Below, piece by piece: positions 22,962 through 34,529 of a stretch of 64,000 nt of DNA (the first letter of the stretch is position 1; each line of letters starts with the position of its first letter). Made by a program: the position numbers and the translations under genes. The stretch comes from Larix kaempferi (Eukaryota; Streptophyta; Pinopsida; Pinales; Pinaceae). The DNA is taken from the NCBI GenBank assembly GCA_027924585.1, contig BSBM01000386.1, positions 4,116,001 to 4,180,000 on the forward strand, given 5' to 3'. A model generated the notes under the pieces. It was not told the origin of the DNA and searched no databases. It worked only from the letters and a program-made list of their open reading frames with translations.

Positions 22962-23821
22962 TGTTGATGTATTTGTAACTTTGAAAGATATTCTACTATG
23001 TATTACACTTGTACTTTATTATATTCATGATGGAGATGTATTATTCCTCCAATCAGAAGTGTCATCATTTCTATTTGTAAGTGTCTCAAGTGTTGCAAGT
23101 GTCACAACTTATATTTGATGGGTTATTAGACCACCAGTGTGGGTCGGCCCTGTTTGTGTCATGTGAGTGGGTTATTAGGATTCCTTAGGAGGTCGGCCCA
23201 TCTAGATTTAAAGGCAGGTTAAGTTGTGTATAAATAGAGAGTGAGTGGGTCTCATTCTATTCATTCACTCACTCATCCAACTCGCATTAGTTGAGTGGTA
23301 CAAACCGTTACAGCAAAACCTCGAGATGTTAGTGAAGGCCGCCCACTAGGATCTTAAATCCCACCACGCTCTGCAGTCTAGACTCTGGGATGGATGTGCG
23401 TCCGTATGGTGGTGTCCCCTTTGCACCGTACGACCCCCGGGTGAACACTGCAATGCTGATGTTTCCACCCGCTCTGTGACTTGAACCTTGGTGGAGGCTC
23501 TGATACCAAATGGTACGAACCGTTACACCAAAACCTCGAGATGTTAGTGAAGGATACCCACTAGGATCTTAACATTGAGAGAGGAGTGCACATAGGTGGA
23601 TGAGGAGTAGCTGCTGTAGTCATCTATCTTTTGGGGATTGATCCTTGCGATCTTTGTATTGGGGCTTATTCTATCTCTGAGGAATTTGTGGGGTTTTTCA
23701 CCTTCTTGGATTTCCTCGGTGAAATGCTTTGTGTCCATTGTCTCTTGTGATTGTTATGCTGTGCTTGTTATTCTCTTAGTGATCCTAGATAATATTGGAT
23801 GAAATTATCGAAAACTTAACA
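22962..23821 (+). repeat. 3' LTR of element D, enlarged by a nested TRIM
   Basis: It matches the 5' LTR end to end but is 860 bp, because 279 bp plus a 5-bp duplication are inserted at TTGAG (23291-23295). A TATA box TATAAATAG lies at 23229-23237. The LTR ends CTTAACA at 23821. Confidence 0.95.
23296..23574 (-). mobile_element. TRIM/SMART-type miniature LTR retrotransposon
   Basis: The element is 279 bp, flanked by perfect TTGAG duplications (23291-23295 and 23575-23579). Terminal direct repeats of 64 bp (23296-23359 and 23511-23574) begin TGGTACRAACCGTTACA and share CAAAACCTCGAGATGTTAG. On the minus strand, the primer site TGGTATCAGAGC (23497-23508) sits two bases from the right repeat, and a purine run GTGGTGGGAT borders the left repeat. 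It has no coding capacity. This meets every structural criterion for a TRIM, so it would have depended on proteins from another element. Confidence 0.93.
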
Positions 23822-23826
23822 ACATT

Positions 23827-24419
23827 AACTTACCCGAGGCTTCAACAGAAATAAACACATATCACATCACACACATAACACCAATTTTAACATGGAAACC
23901 TAATATGGGAAAAACCACAGAAGTGCTTTGTCTTTATTATGAGTCGCATCCAAATAATAAGAATTTCATGTTTTGACTTACAAAAGACCTACGCACACAT
24001 CCTGCATCTCATACGTCTCAGCTCTTCAAAAAAAATTCTACATACATAGAGTAGTTCGTTAGTACACACAGAAAAATATCCTCAACTGCATACACTTCCC
24101 TATTCAATTATATAACAACACCAAAATTTCCCTTGTATTACATATTTATAGGGCACACACATCCTACCCTGCTCCCACTAACCAACTACTCTACTCATTA
24201 ATGCAAGTGGACAAAATCTAACTAAGTAACTCAACTCCACCCTTTTGACTTAATCAACAGAACAATTTCTCCTTGTTTCTTGGTCGCTTCGTTAGAGTTG
24301 ATTGCTTCATCAAACCGGTTTTGCTTTGTTTTTGTCCACACCAAAACTGTCTCGCCAAAAATGGTATCCATAATATACTAGGCCCAACAATGTTTATTAT
24401 GGTAAAATAATTCATCATC
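23827..24419. other. AT-rich DNA flanking element D, no gene
   Basis: No coding pattern, RNA gene or clear repeat. Phrases such as ACACATAACACCAATTTTAACATGGAAACC are reminiscent of LTR-edge or non-coding plant repeat sequence, but I cannot assign them. It should be the continuation of whatever D inserted into, possibly the A2 3' LTR. Confidence 0.4.
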
Positions 24420-25850
24420 TTCTATCTCTCATAGACTTTTATATATGAAAGAGTTAATCGTGGGAGGAGGTGAATTTGGCCAAAACATTTTACCAAATTC
24501 AAGAAAAGTGTCATAATATAATTTAAATTCCACATGATAATGACAACAACATGTGTCATGAATATTAATAGGTCTAACATACCATGGTTTTTGTTTTACA
24601 AATGTATTGATTGGCAAATTCAATCCACGGTGATCCTCTTTGAATTTATTGAACAATTGTACATGTATGATTTACAATATATTTTTTGCATGGTTTTCAT
24701 ACTCATTCATGATATTCTTCATCATATCACATCCCTTTCATTTGGTGAAACTCGAGAATTTTTCAACCAATATTAGTGTATCATATCTTTAACACCTTCT
24801 CCCATTCTATCTTTGTAAGATTTCCTACAAATCATTACCCAATTAGCAAGTTCATCATTTTAATCTATTTGCAATAAGAATTTGTTATGTTTGTACAATG
24901 TTTTTTTAGGTTCATGTTTCTTTTTCCGGTTGTGTTGTCAAACGATTTTGTCTAGTACTAGGTGAAATAAGTGTTGTTTGAACTGCTCTATGTGTAGTGC
25001 TGGAGTCTTTTTTCTGGATCTTCCAAATTTTTTTATTGTGTCGCTTATATGTTCAAACACATTTCATTTCACCTTTTATTATTTTGTTTTTCCTTTGATT
25101 ATTGTTTTTCCTTTCTAATACCCAATAATGATGTGCATCTTTTAACTTTTTTGACACTTACAGACATCTCAAAATTTGAGCTTGTGCTGCTACTGATTTG
25201 TATTTAAGAACTTCTACATAAAATTGGTTAGCATGATATTGTGCAACGCAGTTGCCTATTTTCTTCCCGAATTTGTCACAATCATTTTTTTGCAACATTT
25301 CATCATCAATGTTGAAAATACCTATATATTTCAATTAAATTCAATTTAGAATATATTGAATATACTAAAGTAGAAGGATACGATAAATTATATTGCACAT
25401 TTATTAATTGGTATTAAAAAACATTCAATCATAAATTAAATTAAATATACTTAGTGCACACACATACACACACATGCACATACGTGTGTTTAAATCAGTT
25501 TTGGTCTCATTATGTTTTTCAACAACATCTTCTATAGCTTGATTCATGATGATACAATTCTTTCCCTGTTCATTATGAATTATTTTCAATATTACAATTC
25601 ATTATAAAAATGGATTTAAAAATTGTATAGTATATATATACATACCTAATTCAAATCCATCTTCTTGAACTTGATTTTCAATATTTATTTCATCAACATT
25701 ATGATGTAATTTTTTATTTACATCTTCAACAACTGTATCTTTAGTTTTTGTAAGCTTGCATCTTTTAGTATGATATATTCTTTGATTTTCATTATGAGCA
25801 ATATCATCTAGAGTACAAGCACTTTCTTTGGTGAGTCTTTTATTGCCCAT
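24420..25850 (-). pseudogene. Decayed intron-containing gene or transposon gene of unknown family
   Basis: On the minus strand ATG 25850 opens MGNKRLTKESACTLDDIAHN (exon 1, 25646-25850), ending at a GTATGT donor. Exon 2 (25484-25565) follows a CAG acceptor and ends at a GTATGTGC donor. Exon 3 (25162-25321) follows TATATAG, joins exon 2 in phase and ends at GTAAGT. It encodes DDEMLQKNDCDKFGKKIGNC and YHANQFYVEVLKYK. A downstream stretch (to 24429) encodes NDELANWVMICRKSYKDRMGEG and a Cys/His cluster DTCCCHYHVEFKLYYD. Stops and one phase mismatch (exon 1 to 2) show decay. I do not recognise the family with confidence. The DTCCCxYHVEF cluster recalls uncharacterised plant transposon proteins. 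Confidence 0.5.
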
Positions 25851-25899
25851 GATTTTTCAATCTATATAGGTTTTAAAAAAAAAAACTTATCACAAAAAT

Positions 25900-26565
25900 A
25901 GAGTAAAAAGATCACCTTGAAAAATCTCCCTTAAAAGAAATTACATTTGATTCTTTGAAAAATCACCTTAAAATAAATTGTCTTTGAGCATTTAACCTAA
26001 AAAAATATCTTTGAGAAAAAAATTACCTTCAAAAAGTCCATTAGAGTCTTTGAGCCTTTGAGAAAAATATCACCTTAAAAAAAGTCCCTTAGAGTCTTTT
26101 ATCCTTTGAGAAAACACCTTAAGAAAAATTTCCTTCTGAGCCTTTGACCTAGAAAAAAATTCTTTAATAAAAAAATCAACTTAAACAAGAGTCCCTTAGA
26201 GTCTTAGAAACTTTGAGAAAACACCTTAAGAGAAATTTCCTTTGATCCTTTGTGCTAAAAATACAGGTCTTTGAGAAAAAAATCCCCTTAAAAAAAGTCC
26301 CTTAGAGTCCTTGATCCTTTGAGAAAACACCTTAAGAGAAATTGTCTTTTAGCCTTTCACCTAAAAAAAGTATTTGACAAAAAAGTTTCCTTGCGAGAAA
26401 TTACCTATGAGCCTTTGACAAAACAATTTAAGAGAAATTTCCTTTGATCCTCTGAGAGAACACCTTAGGAGAAATTTCCTTTGAGGAAAAAACCAACTAA
26501 AAAAAGTCCCTTAGAAAAAAGAAACACCTTAAAAAGGAACTCTTAGAAAATATTTTGTGAGGTTC
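25900..26565. repeat. Degenerate tandem repeat field (CTTTGAGAAAA / CCTTAAAAAAAGTCCCTTAGAG)
   Basis: The phrases CCTTTGAGAAAACACCTTAAGAGAAATTTCCTTTGAG and CACCTTAAAAAAAGTCCCTTAGAGTC recur many times in shuffled order over 650 bp. The composition is strongly A-rich on the plus strand. It lies directly upstream of the ATG of the minus-strand decayed gene. Confidence 0.8.
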
Positions 26566-27879
26566 TCTATGAAAATGAAAGATGCAAAATTGTGGAATTG
26601 GCTTGATGTATAAATAAGGTTCGAAATATATTTAACTATTAAAAGTAGAATCGCATTATTCCATTTGAGATCTTGTTTTCAACCAAAATATATATTTGGA
26701 TGAAACACTAGCACTGCTAATATTAACAATCAAATTAAGAAAAATAAAAATCGGTCAAAAAATAGGTCAACCAAACTGCTTTTGGTCAAAAAAGAATTTA
26801 GTTGAAAACTTGTTAGTATCTAAAAATTTACAGTTTTTTAGATTTATCGAACTTCGATAAACAAAAGCAATGTTCAATACTACAAAGCAACATTCAAAAC
26901 TGATACCATTATTTTTGTCATTGAATGTACTTTCTGCAAGTACTAATTTTGTTGTATTTGGTTGAGATGTAATTATTTTAATTTTTTTTGTTAACATGTG
27001 CCTATTTTGGTTTGAATGCTTTCACAATTCAGTGAAATAAAAACTCAATAACTTCATAAATATGTAATGATTGTTTTTTATTATTATGGGGCCGATCGTT
27101 GCAGTGTCTACTTCAGAAACAATAGTTTTATATTGTTTAATTTTATTGGAAATTGAGTGAAATGTAGAATCTTCATAAACATGTTTATATGCTACAATTT
27201 TTCCACATTGATCCAATTCAAAAAAATCCAATAATCAGTATATTCACTCACTGGATACAAAATAACAGCCATACGTTAATACACTATGTTTATATTGTCA
27301 TGGGATATTTTGTTTTTAGAAAGAAAAATATTAACAATGAATTCATGGGGCTCTTCTAACATGACTATTTATTAGTCCTTTCATTTTGTAAAAACATGCC
27401 GTCAAACATTTTCTAAATTGACATATAAAATATCAATTAACAAAATCAGGAAAATAATGAATAGATAGCTAACATAATTCTTCAAAAGTTTTGTTTTTAC
27501 TATAAAGTGAAATTCTAAACACAAACATAACTTTTGATCTCCCAAAGTTGAAAAACATGAGAAAACCAAATTTATTTTCTCATAATCCCCCAAAAAATAG
27601 ACACCCATATTCATGATTTTACCCTTTTTGTAGCCTTCCATAACCTTAACCATATTTTTATATTAAATTCAATTTCTTGAGTGCAAGAAACTTCCTTATA
27701 AGTTGTGGCCATTAGATCAACTTTTATTTGGGTGATCATTGGACTAACTGTAAGTTCCAAGATCCTTGGTAGTTTAAGACTATTTTGTGTTTCCTGTTAA
27801 CTATATAATGCATCTTATGGCCTTCTACATTAGTAAAGTAGGGGGATTAGGGTAGGACCCTAACAAGCACTCCCCATTT
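26566..27879. other. AT-rich tract, no assignable gene
   Basis: Minus-strand open frames at 26767-26997, 27022-27231 and 27402-27653 have no recognised motif and are the length expected by chance in AT-rich DNA. The right part may belong to the chromovirus relic to its right. Confidence 0.4.
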
Positions 27880-28515
27880 AAAAGAAGCATAAGTTTCCAT
27901 CAAGTCCAGAGATTGGGAAACTATAAAAAAATAGGTGATGTTTCTCAAGTAGCATATTTTCTTGAGTTATCATCCAACAAAATGAAAACATAATGGGTAG
28001 TGAATTGATATAGATTGCACTCCCTAGTGTCCAAAATTAGATAGTAGTTCTATTTTGTAGGCCACCTTACAAATGTGTTGAACAATCTAGTATGGGTTGT
28101 AAATATTTGGTGCAAGATTCTAATGGCCTTTAGGTTTGAGAGAGGTCTAGTTATAAGGTTGGAAGAAAAGGAACATCAAGTCACCTCCTACAAATGAGCA
28201 CTCTAAGTGGTTCTACTATACCTATTACTTCATGTGAATTGTACCCATTGCCGAGTTTTCCCTGAATGTCCAAAGAATGACATCATGATTATGAAGCAAA
28301 CTATCTACTGAGTGTGCTTTAGAAGTACTTGCTAGGTAAGAAACCATGGAGGACTGTTGTTGGCCATAGACTATTTCATATGGTTTCATTTTTGTAGCCT
28401 CATGATAAGTGGTATTATACCACCATTTTGCAAAAGGTAACCATTTTGTCCACTACTGCTACCTTTTGGATGCAAAACATCCAAAAGAGATTCTAATATA
28501 CTTTTTGATTTCCAT
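27880..28515 (-). pseudogene. Chromovirus-type Ty3/gypsy integrase relic
   Basis: Read on the minus strand from 28515 the frame gives FGCFASKR, WTKWLPFAKWWYNTTYHEAT, KMKPYEIVYGQ and LLHNHDVIL. With shifts it continues to NLAPNIYNPY and IVQHICKVAYKIELL. These are the end of the integrase core and the GPY/F module of plant chromoviruses, the same arrangement as in element B. Many stops are present. The match ends abruptly at 28515/28516, where a TGTTAGGACA sequence begins. Confidence 0.72.
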
Positions 28516-28960
28516 TGTTAGGACATATATTTAATGATTTTAATACTCAATTTTGGACTTTGAACCCCTATTATATTTATGCTAAGTATTATTTTAGTTT
28601 ACTTAGGTGACTTTAGAAATCTAATAAATGGATTTCTAATGAGCATGTGGACAAGAACATTAATGAGATGGGAGTCACAGTCCCCTAAGGTTTGGAGGGA
28701 AAATTCCACTTATTAATAATTACAAGAAATTATTAAATGGAGAGAAAATGGAAAACCCTAGAGAAGAGATTTGAGAAAATAATGAAGTAAAAGAATTCAT
28801 AAAATGAGAATTTCCACTCCTATGATAATAAAAAGGTGAAAGCTCATTGAAACACCCATAATTCATTATCACATTCACTATTCACAATTTGAAGAGTTGA
28901 ATACACAAGAGACATGGAAATACACATGAACTGGAGACAAACCAAGACTGGTGAGGGAGG

Positions 28961-29083
28961 ACAGATTTGGGAGAACCAAACTGGTCCTGAAGCCAAGTGA
29001 TTGAGGATAGATTTGGGAAAACCAAATTGGTCCGGATCACTAGGGCAGATTTGGGAGGACCAAACTGGCCTTGATTAAGAGGA
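28961..29083. repeat. Three copies of a GGACAGATTTGGGAGAACC unit
   Basis: Copies begin at about 28961, 29007 and 29044. Each reads GG-AGATTTGGGAGAACCAAACTGGTCC with small changes and is followed by a variable 13-18 bp. Within each copy, GATTTGG pairs with CCAAA(C/T)TGG as a small inverted repeat. Confidence 0.75.
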
Positions 29084-31600
29084 ATCATACAATTTGGTAA
29101 GGGTTTGGACACTTAATTGTGTGCAGGCTTCAAAGGCCCTGGATAATCCTAGATCTCAGGAGTACTGAGTTTGATGTTGGGTTTCTTGTTGCCACTATCA
29201 CATCATGAAATAAATTGACTTAACAAGCTAAGGGTAACTTAAAAACTATACTCTGACCTGGGGGACTGTGAACTCAGCTCGGGGGTGACCTGAAAGCAAG
29301 GAGTACTTGCTGGTCAAAGGATGGGAGGTTTGTGCTTGGTTCCACTGGTCATTTGCACTCAGATAAGTATCTCTTGAATCTATCTGTTATATTATGGACA
29401 GTATTGGAATGTGTTTCTATTATTTCCTGAAAGTACTCTATTATTTCAAATATGTTCTTATGTAAACTTTATGATGAATTTTTGAGCATAGATCTATCAT
29501 TTAAATTATTAGATCTCTGCCATCTATTCTATGTTTCATATATTGAATGGAATACCTTAAGTATTCATGGTTGAAGTGTTGTATAATAAGTAAATGTTGA
29601 TACAACTATGAGAACAGAAATATTGTTGAATCTAGATTGAAATCCTGAGAAATACATCCTAGAATGATTTCAATGCATGTGTAACCTATGTGTTTATGTG
29701 TGCATTTTTATATAGAGTAGATATATTCATTTATACGTGAATGCCAGAACTAGGGTTCTATGTATTTCATTATATATTGCAATATGTGATTCAATATGCA
29801 TTCCATTATGTATAGCGTGAAGTGTTTCATTATGTATTTCAAGAAGACCTGTAAACCTAAAGGTTCACATGTCTAGCCTTAAGATAATCACAAATCTATC
29901 ACCTATTGCATAGATCGGAATGAATAGGGCAATTTCCTAAATGTCCTTAATGAAATGCTCATTCTTAATCTAACCCTATATTTCACTTACATATATTATA
30001 CATTAATTGCATTTCTAGTTTGAGCAACATAATTGATTTCTAGACTACATGTATGAGTACATAGCATACAGCTATTAGAGGACATATTGAATATGTATGT
30101 TATCAAGTACTGTAACATTTAAAATTAGGGTTTATTCCTAATGTTATGTTTAACCTGTTATAATTTTTTTGAGATGTATGCTACCCATAAATAACTCGTA
30201 TTATGCCTAGTATAGGTTTATTATCATCAATGCAATTCATATAAACATTGATGCCCTCTTTATGAGGTAAGTATGGACACGAATTTGTTGTGAGAATCGA
30301 ATCATGGTCCATGGTTGGATGACCACATAAATCATATTATATTACAGAGTTAAAATGTAATGCATATAAACAAAAGTATTTCATCGATGGCCCAACCATT
30401 ATCATTTATGAATTGAATACATAAAATATTTGTTTTACCTATGAATTCTAGCTTATGCTTTTCCACAGATTTATATAGTATATGGGAAACAACCTTCAAG
30501 TTGCAATAGATGTAAATACAGTCACATTCTGGATCGAGTATCTTGGGCATCCAAGTATATGTTTATAGATACGTATATGCATCTAGCTTAATATCGTATA
30601 TATAATTAAGGGATTCTCTTCAGGTTCGTAGCCCTAACCATTTGAACATTAATCATGATGCATTTCATATGGCTCTACGAATTCATTGAGCAGTAGCATT
30701 TTTGCATAGTAATTCAATTTCAAAGCATATACATGGCATGGCGAATGTATCATTATATTACAGTAAACATAAATGAAACAATGCATGTAAAACCCAGCCG
30801 CATAAAATAACATTTCATATTATGCAGTTGAAACGCATTACAAAGTCATTAATCACATTGTGCATTAATCAAATGAATGAGACAGAGGTCGTAATCTGTG
30901 TGGGCAAGCCCTTAAAGTTCCAAAACCAAGCGACAACCTAAACGTAGGTGTTACAACTGCATTCATTATTTACAAACCCAAAATGATAGTTTAGAGCTAT
31001 CCAAACCCTTCAAGGGTCAAACAGAACAATGTCGAAAACCACTGATGACACAGTGTGGCCAAGCATACGGTCGCAAGGACTAGCGGTCACAAGAAGCAAG
31101 ATAACACTTCTGCGTATGGGTCCAAAGGCTACAACCTTTTATCAACAGCGAAAACCATGACAACCTAGCAAGTAACCTTCGACGCATGAGTAACTCAACC
31201 TGAGCCACGAGGTGAGACCACCGGGGCTACAAGTACGGTGAGTTACCTGGCAGGTTGGGTATTTTATCCCCACGCTCAGCATCGGCCGAGGGGATGCTCC
31301 ACCTTTGCTTTAGCTTTCACCACTCTCACAAATTTGTTTACCTACAAAATGGTTACAAGTGGTTAAACCACGTATTTATTCATACCTACGAAGTAACAAG
31401 TGAAAACAACGACATGTATTTTCCAAAGCATGACGAGGAAGGAATTTCAACATTACCTGTTGAGTGAAGCGTAACAGCATCAAGATCCCCACTCTGCAAA
31501 ATGATGAAAAATGCAAGAGTTATGCACCGGCCGAAAGGTTTGGAAGAAATAACAACATGACATGGATAATGTAAGAGTTGTTTTACTTACCAAAGCAAGC

Positions 31601-31903
31601 TGTGTAGTTAATGTCGGCGTCATAATGTTCCTTTTCGGCTTCTGCAAGGCAACGAAGCCTCCCCACTAAACCATGGTGGATAATTCTCTTGTGTAGGGCA
31701 GAAGTCCCTTTGCACATGACCTAGGAGAAACAACACTGAGCCTTAAGAAACCTGTGTAGTTAATGTCAGCATCATAATGTTCCTTTTGGGCTTCTGCAAG
31801 GTGACGAAGCCTCCCCACTGAACCATGGTGGATAATTCTATTGCACGGGGCAGAAGTCCCTTTGCACAGGACCTAGGTGCAACAATACTGACCCTTCAAA
31901 CAA
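31601..31903. repeat. Tandem duplication, unit 152 bp
   Basis: Copy 1 (31601-31752) and copy 2 (31753-31903) both begin TGTGTAGTTAATGTC. They share AATGTTCCTTTT, GGCTTCTGCAAGG, AAGCCTCCCCACT and CAGAAGTCCCTTTGCACA. Roughly 10% of positions differ by eye. Confidence 0.88.
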
Positions 31904-32577
31904 CTCAAGTCTTTTTTATGTTGTGTGTACCGGCTCAGAAGGTAACGACCACCCTGACCTGGTAGCGAAGGATTTGTGGCGCAAGCCACGGATCACTGCT
32001 GCGAAGACTATAGAGCTCGCAATCAATGGTGATGAAGTTAGCACGATCATCCATAAAAAAACCATGTGAAGAATCAATGGTGAGTATTTTTCTGAGCATT
32101 AATGGATTCGCGTAGAGTACGTAGTACTATGCTGCATTGGTAGCATGTCGAGTTGGGAAAGAAGGAAGGCGGGAGATGCATTAATGGTGGACCAAACCAT
32201 GAGCAGAGTCCACGTTTTCTTCCACGTGAGTTAGGTTGTCCACATACCCGCTAAAATGGCAAGTGGTATGGGGTCAAAATGTTGAAAGGTTTGGTTGAGC
32301 CTATGTGGCTTCACCACATCAACCACTCAGGACACCCCATGAAACTCTCAATTCCAGCAAACTACCCTTTGTGTCTTCCTACATGTATTTTCCACATTAT
32401 GCATGACATAATTATTGTTTCATCAACCTTTGATCGTAGGTTCAAACCATAACGCATTCCATCGTAATATCATGTTGTTATGCTATTAACATTTAATGTT
32501 ACGTTTTTATGACATAGCACGACTTTGGTTATAGTCGTCGCTTAGTGTGCTAGCCGTAGTCTATGGCGCATGGGATG

Positions 32578-34024
32578 TGTTGGCTCTAGGAAATGCCCCT
32601 TTTTGGCCATCCTTACTACATCATTTTGCCCTGATTTTATCCTATTTTCATAAGCTATATCCATTCCTTTCTCCAGATCGACCAATAATCTTGACAGGTA
32701 TAATTTGTTATTGCTTTATTTATTTTATGCCTAAGATTGTTAAGGGTTGAGATATTAGTCCTTGGTTTATGCTGATCTGTGTGATTTCATTTAGTCAAGG
32801 TCCAAAGTGCAGGTGTATCATCCAAGTGGCACCAGCTGTTACTCTTCAAAGCATTAGCTCCTCATAACTCCAAGGGACAGCGCATTCATCCACAAGAATT
32901 TGTAACAGGCTTCCACTAAAACAAAACCCAGCTGCAGCAGACAGATCACATTCCAGCTTGCCAAATCCATTGATCCATTGATTACTGGAGTAACAGCTCC
33001 TTCATGAGTAACAACTTAATTTAATGCGACTGTAACAGTTAGCTGTAACTCCGCAGCATGAAGATGATAGATCTTCATTACTGCACGAGTTTAGTGGATT
33101 GTGGTCTGTACTTCCAACGTACAAATATGAAAAGGCTCTCGTAGCCTGGGGTTGGAAAATTACCATTTTGTATAAGCTGTAACAGAGTGCTGATACTATC
33201 AATTTCCATCATTAATATGAGAGCAGAGTTCTTCATTTCTGTGTTTTAATTTGTTGTGATTCTCGGCGTCTCTATTAGAAGGCCAGGGTCCGCCTTCTCA
33301 CGGAGATAGCCGGTTTAAGTAGGTAGAGTAATTTAGCTTTCCTTCGGTTGTGTGGTGTGGAATTATTGCAAATGTTATTGGTAGATGCAACAGAGAATTA
33401 GCTTTCCTTTTGGTAGTTCATAATGGCATCTTGAATAGTTGTAGTAGATTGGTATGACAATCGACTGTGTAGGATAATTCAGTTAATGCATGTGTGTTTG
33501 AATCAGCTGTAACAACCAAGCTCAATTCCAATATCTTTCAGTGGTTTATGCTTTCTAGGATTTCCAATAATTATCAGTTAGAGTCGAAGCATAGATTATG
33601 GTTACTGTTGTATCTTCAATTGATTTAAAGTAGGTAGATTAGGATTGAGTAACAGTAGCTACTGGATGGATCATTTTGGTAAAGATCAATTATTGGTAGT
33701 TTGATAATTATAGGATTTAACTTCTTGCAAAAGCAATCTGGTTTATTTCTATTCTTAATTTTATAACTACTAGGTGATTTCTTTAGGAAGGTAGTTTCAA
33801 TCAAATCCTTAGATGTGTGAATTAGCTTAGTTTGCTTTCTAGAATGAGTTTGGCTAGATAGATTGGTAGGATCATTATCTACATTTAGTAAATCAACTGC
33901 TTGACATGTTTATGCACAAATTATTCTTATTACCATTGAAACAAAAGACCTCCCTGGGTTTGACAATTTATATTGACCATCCTGTGTGTTAGCTTTAATT
34001 AACTAACATATAGGGTGACCAACA
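32578..34024 (+). repeat. 5' LTR of element F
   Basis: A 1447-bp LTR bounded by TGTTGG and CCAACA, a perfect 6-bp inverted terminal repeat. The TATA-like site is TACAAATAT at 33120-33128, while the 3' copy keeps TATAAATAT. The left flank GGATG (32573-32577) would be the target duplication but cannot be checked, because the 3' LTR end is missing. Confidence 0.95.
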
Positions 34025-34027
34025 TTT

Positions 34028-34046
34028 TGGCGCCGTTGCCGGGGAT
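34028..34046 (+). other. Primer binding site of element F (tRNA-Asp)
   Basis: TGGCGCCGTTGCCGGGGAT begins three bases after the LTR. It is the reverse complement of the 3' end of plant tRNA-Asp(GTC), CCCCGGCAACGGCGCCA. This primer type is established for Athila-like elements. Confidence 0.95.
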
Positions 34047-34101
34047 GGTAATAGATAGACAAAGCTAGTAGTTGGTTTCATTTGATTTTATTTTAGTTCA
34101 A

Positions 34102-34529
34102 TTATTTATAGCATGCATGAATACAAGAAAAACAAATCGAGAACCCCCTTTGAATACTAACATTGCAGGTGGAAGAGGTCGAGGTCATAATGCAGGTCAG
34201 GTAAGACACACATACATCGATGAGATAATTGCTAGAGCTGATTCTTCCACTAGACCATCGTGGAACTCTACAGGCAGGGGAAATTATGTTCCTCCCAATC
34301 TTGAACATTCAACATCCACAGTGGAGAATACAACGGGACCTTCAACTCCTGTTGCAGAAAGTAAACCTCCTGAAGATAAGGGAAGCATTGTAGGTGCACC
34401 AGATAGAAAGGAGATCTATCATATCGATGGAACCAGATTTACTAAAGAGGTGTGGTTGGAGACTCACCGAATAGTAGAGGAAGAGAGAAGGTGAGAAAAA
34501 GAGAGGAGAAGAGAGGAAGAAGCTAAAGC
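34102..34529 (+). pseudogene. Element F gag, N-terminal segment (before nested element B)
   Basis: Candidate start ATG 34102 (MNTRKTNREPP), downstream of the primer site. A Gly/Arg-rich GGRGRGHNAGQ stretch follows, then a Lys/Glu-rich segment ending ERRREEEAK. A TGA at about 34492 falls within the Arg/Glu run, where CGA would fit. The frame is cut at 34529 by element B, and the sequence resumes at 46375 after the AAAGC target duplication. Confidence 0.7.
34525..34529. other. Target site duplication of element B (AAAGC), left copy
   Basis: AAAGC here is repeated at 46375-46379 directly after the right LTR. If the LTR edge is placed at the conserved TG/CA pair, the left copy of element B has TG changed to TA. 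Confidence 0.85.

Larger units (their letters stand above)
16398..23821 (+). mobile_element. Element D: Ty1/copia LTR retrotransposon with nested TRIM
   Basis: The two LTRs begin TGTTGATG and end CTTAACA. The flanks are GCATT (16393-16397) and ACATT (23822-23826), a 5-bp target duplication with one change. The internal order is PBS, gag, protease, integrase, RT, RNase H, then a 1.3-kb repeat-rich 3' region and a purine tract (22951-22961) next to the 3' LTR. Integrase before RT defines copia. Multiple in-frame stops show it is inactive. LTRs differ at roughly 7% of aligned positions by hand count. Confidence 0.95.
28516..32577. other. Unassigned AT-rich DNA interrupting the chromovirus relic
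   Basis: No open frame resembles a known family. It starts with TGTTAGGACATAT at the point where the integrase relic is cut, so its left edge may be an LTR start, but I find no matching right copy, primer site or pol. Contents noted: a threefold repeat at 28961-29083, short TTTCATTATGTATTTC repeats at 29756-29846 and a 152-bp duplication at 31601-31903. Confidence 0.4.

Noticed and set aside
26767-27653. Three minus-strand frames of 69-83 codons
   Set aside because: Lengths fit chance in AT-rich DNA, there are no motifs, and they do not join into one frame.
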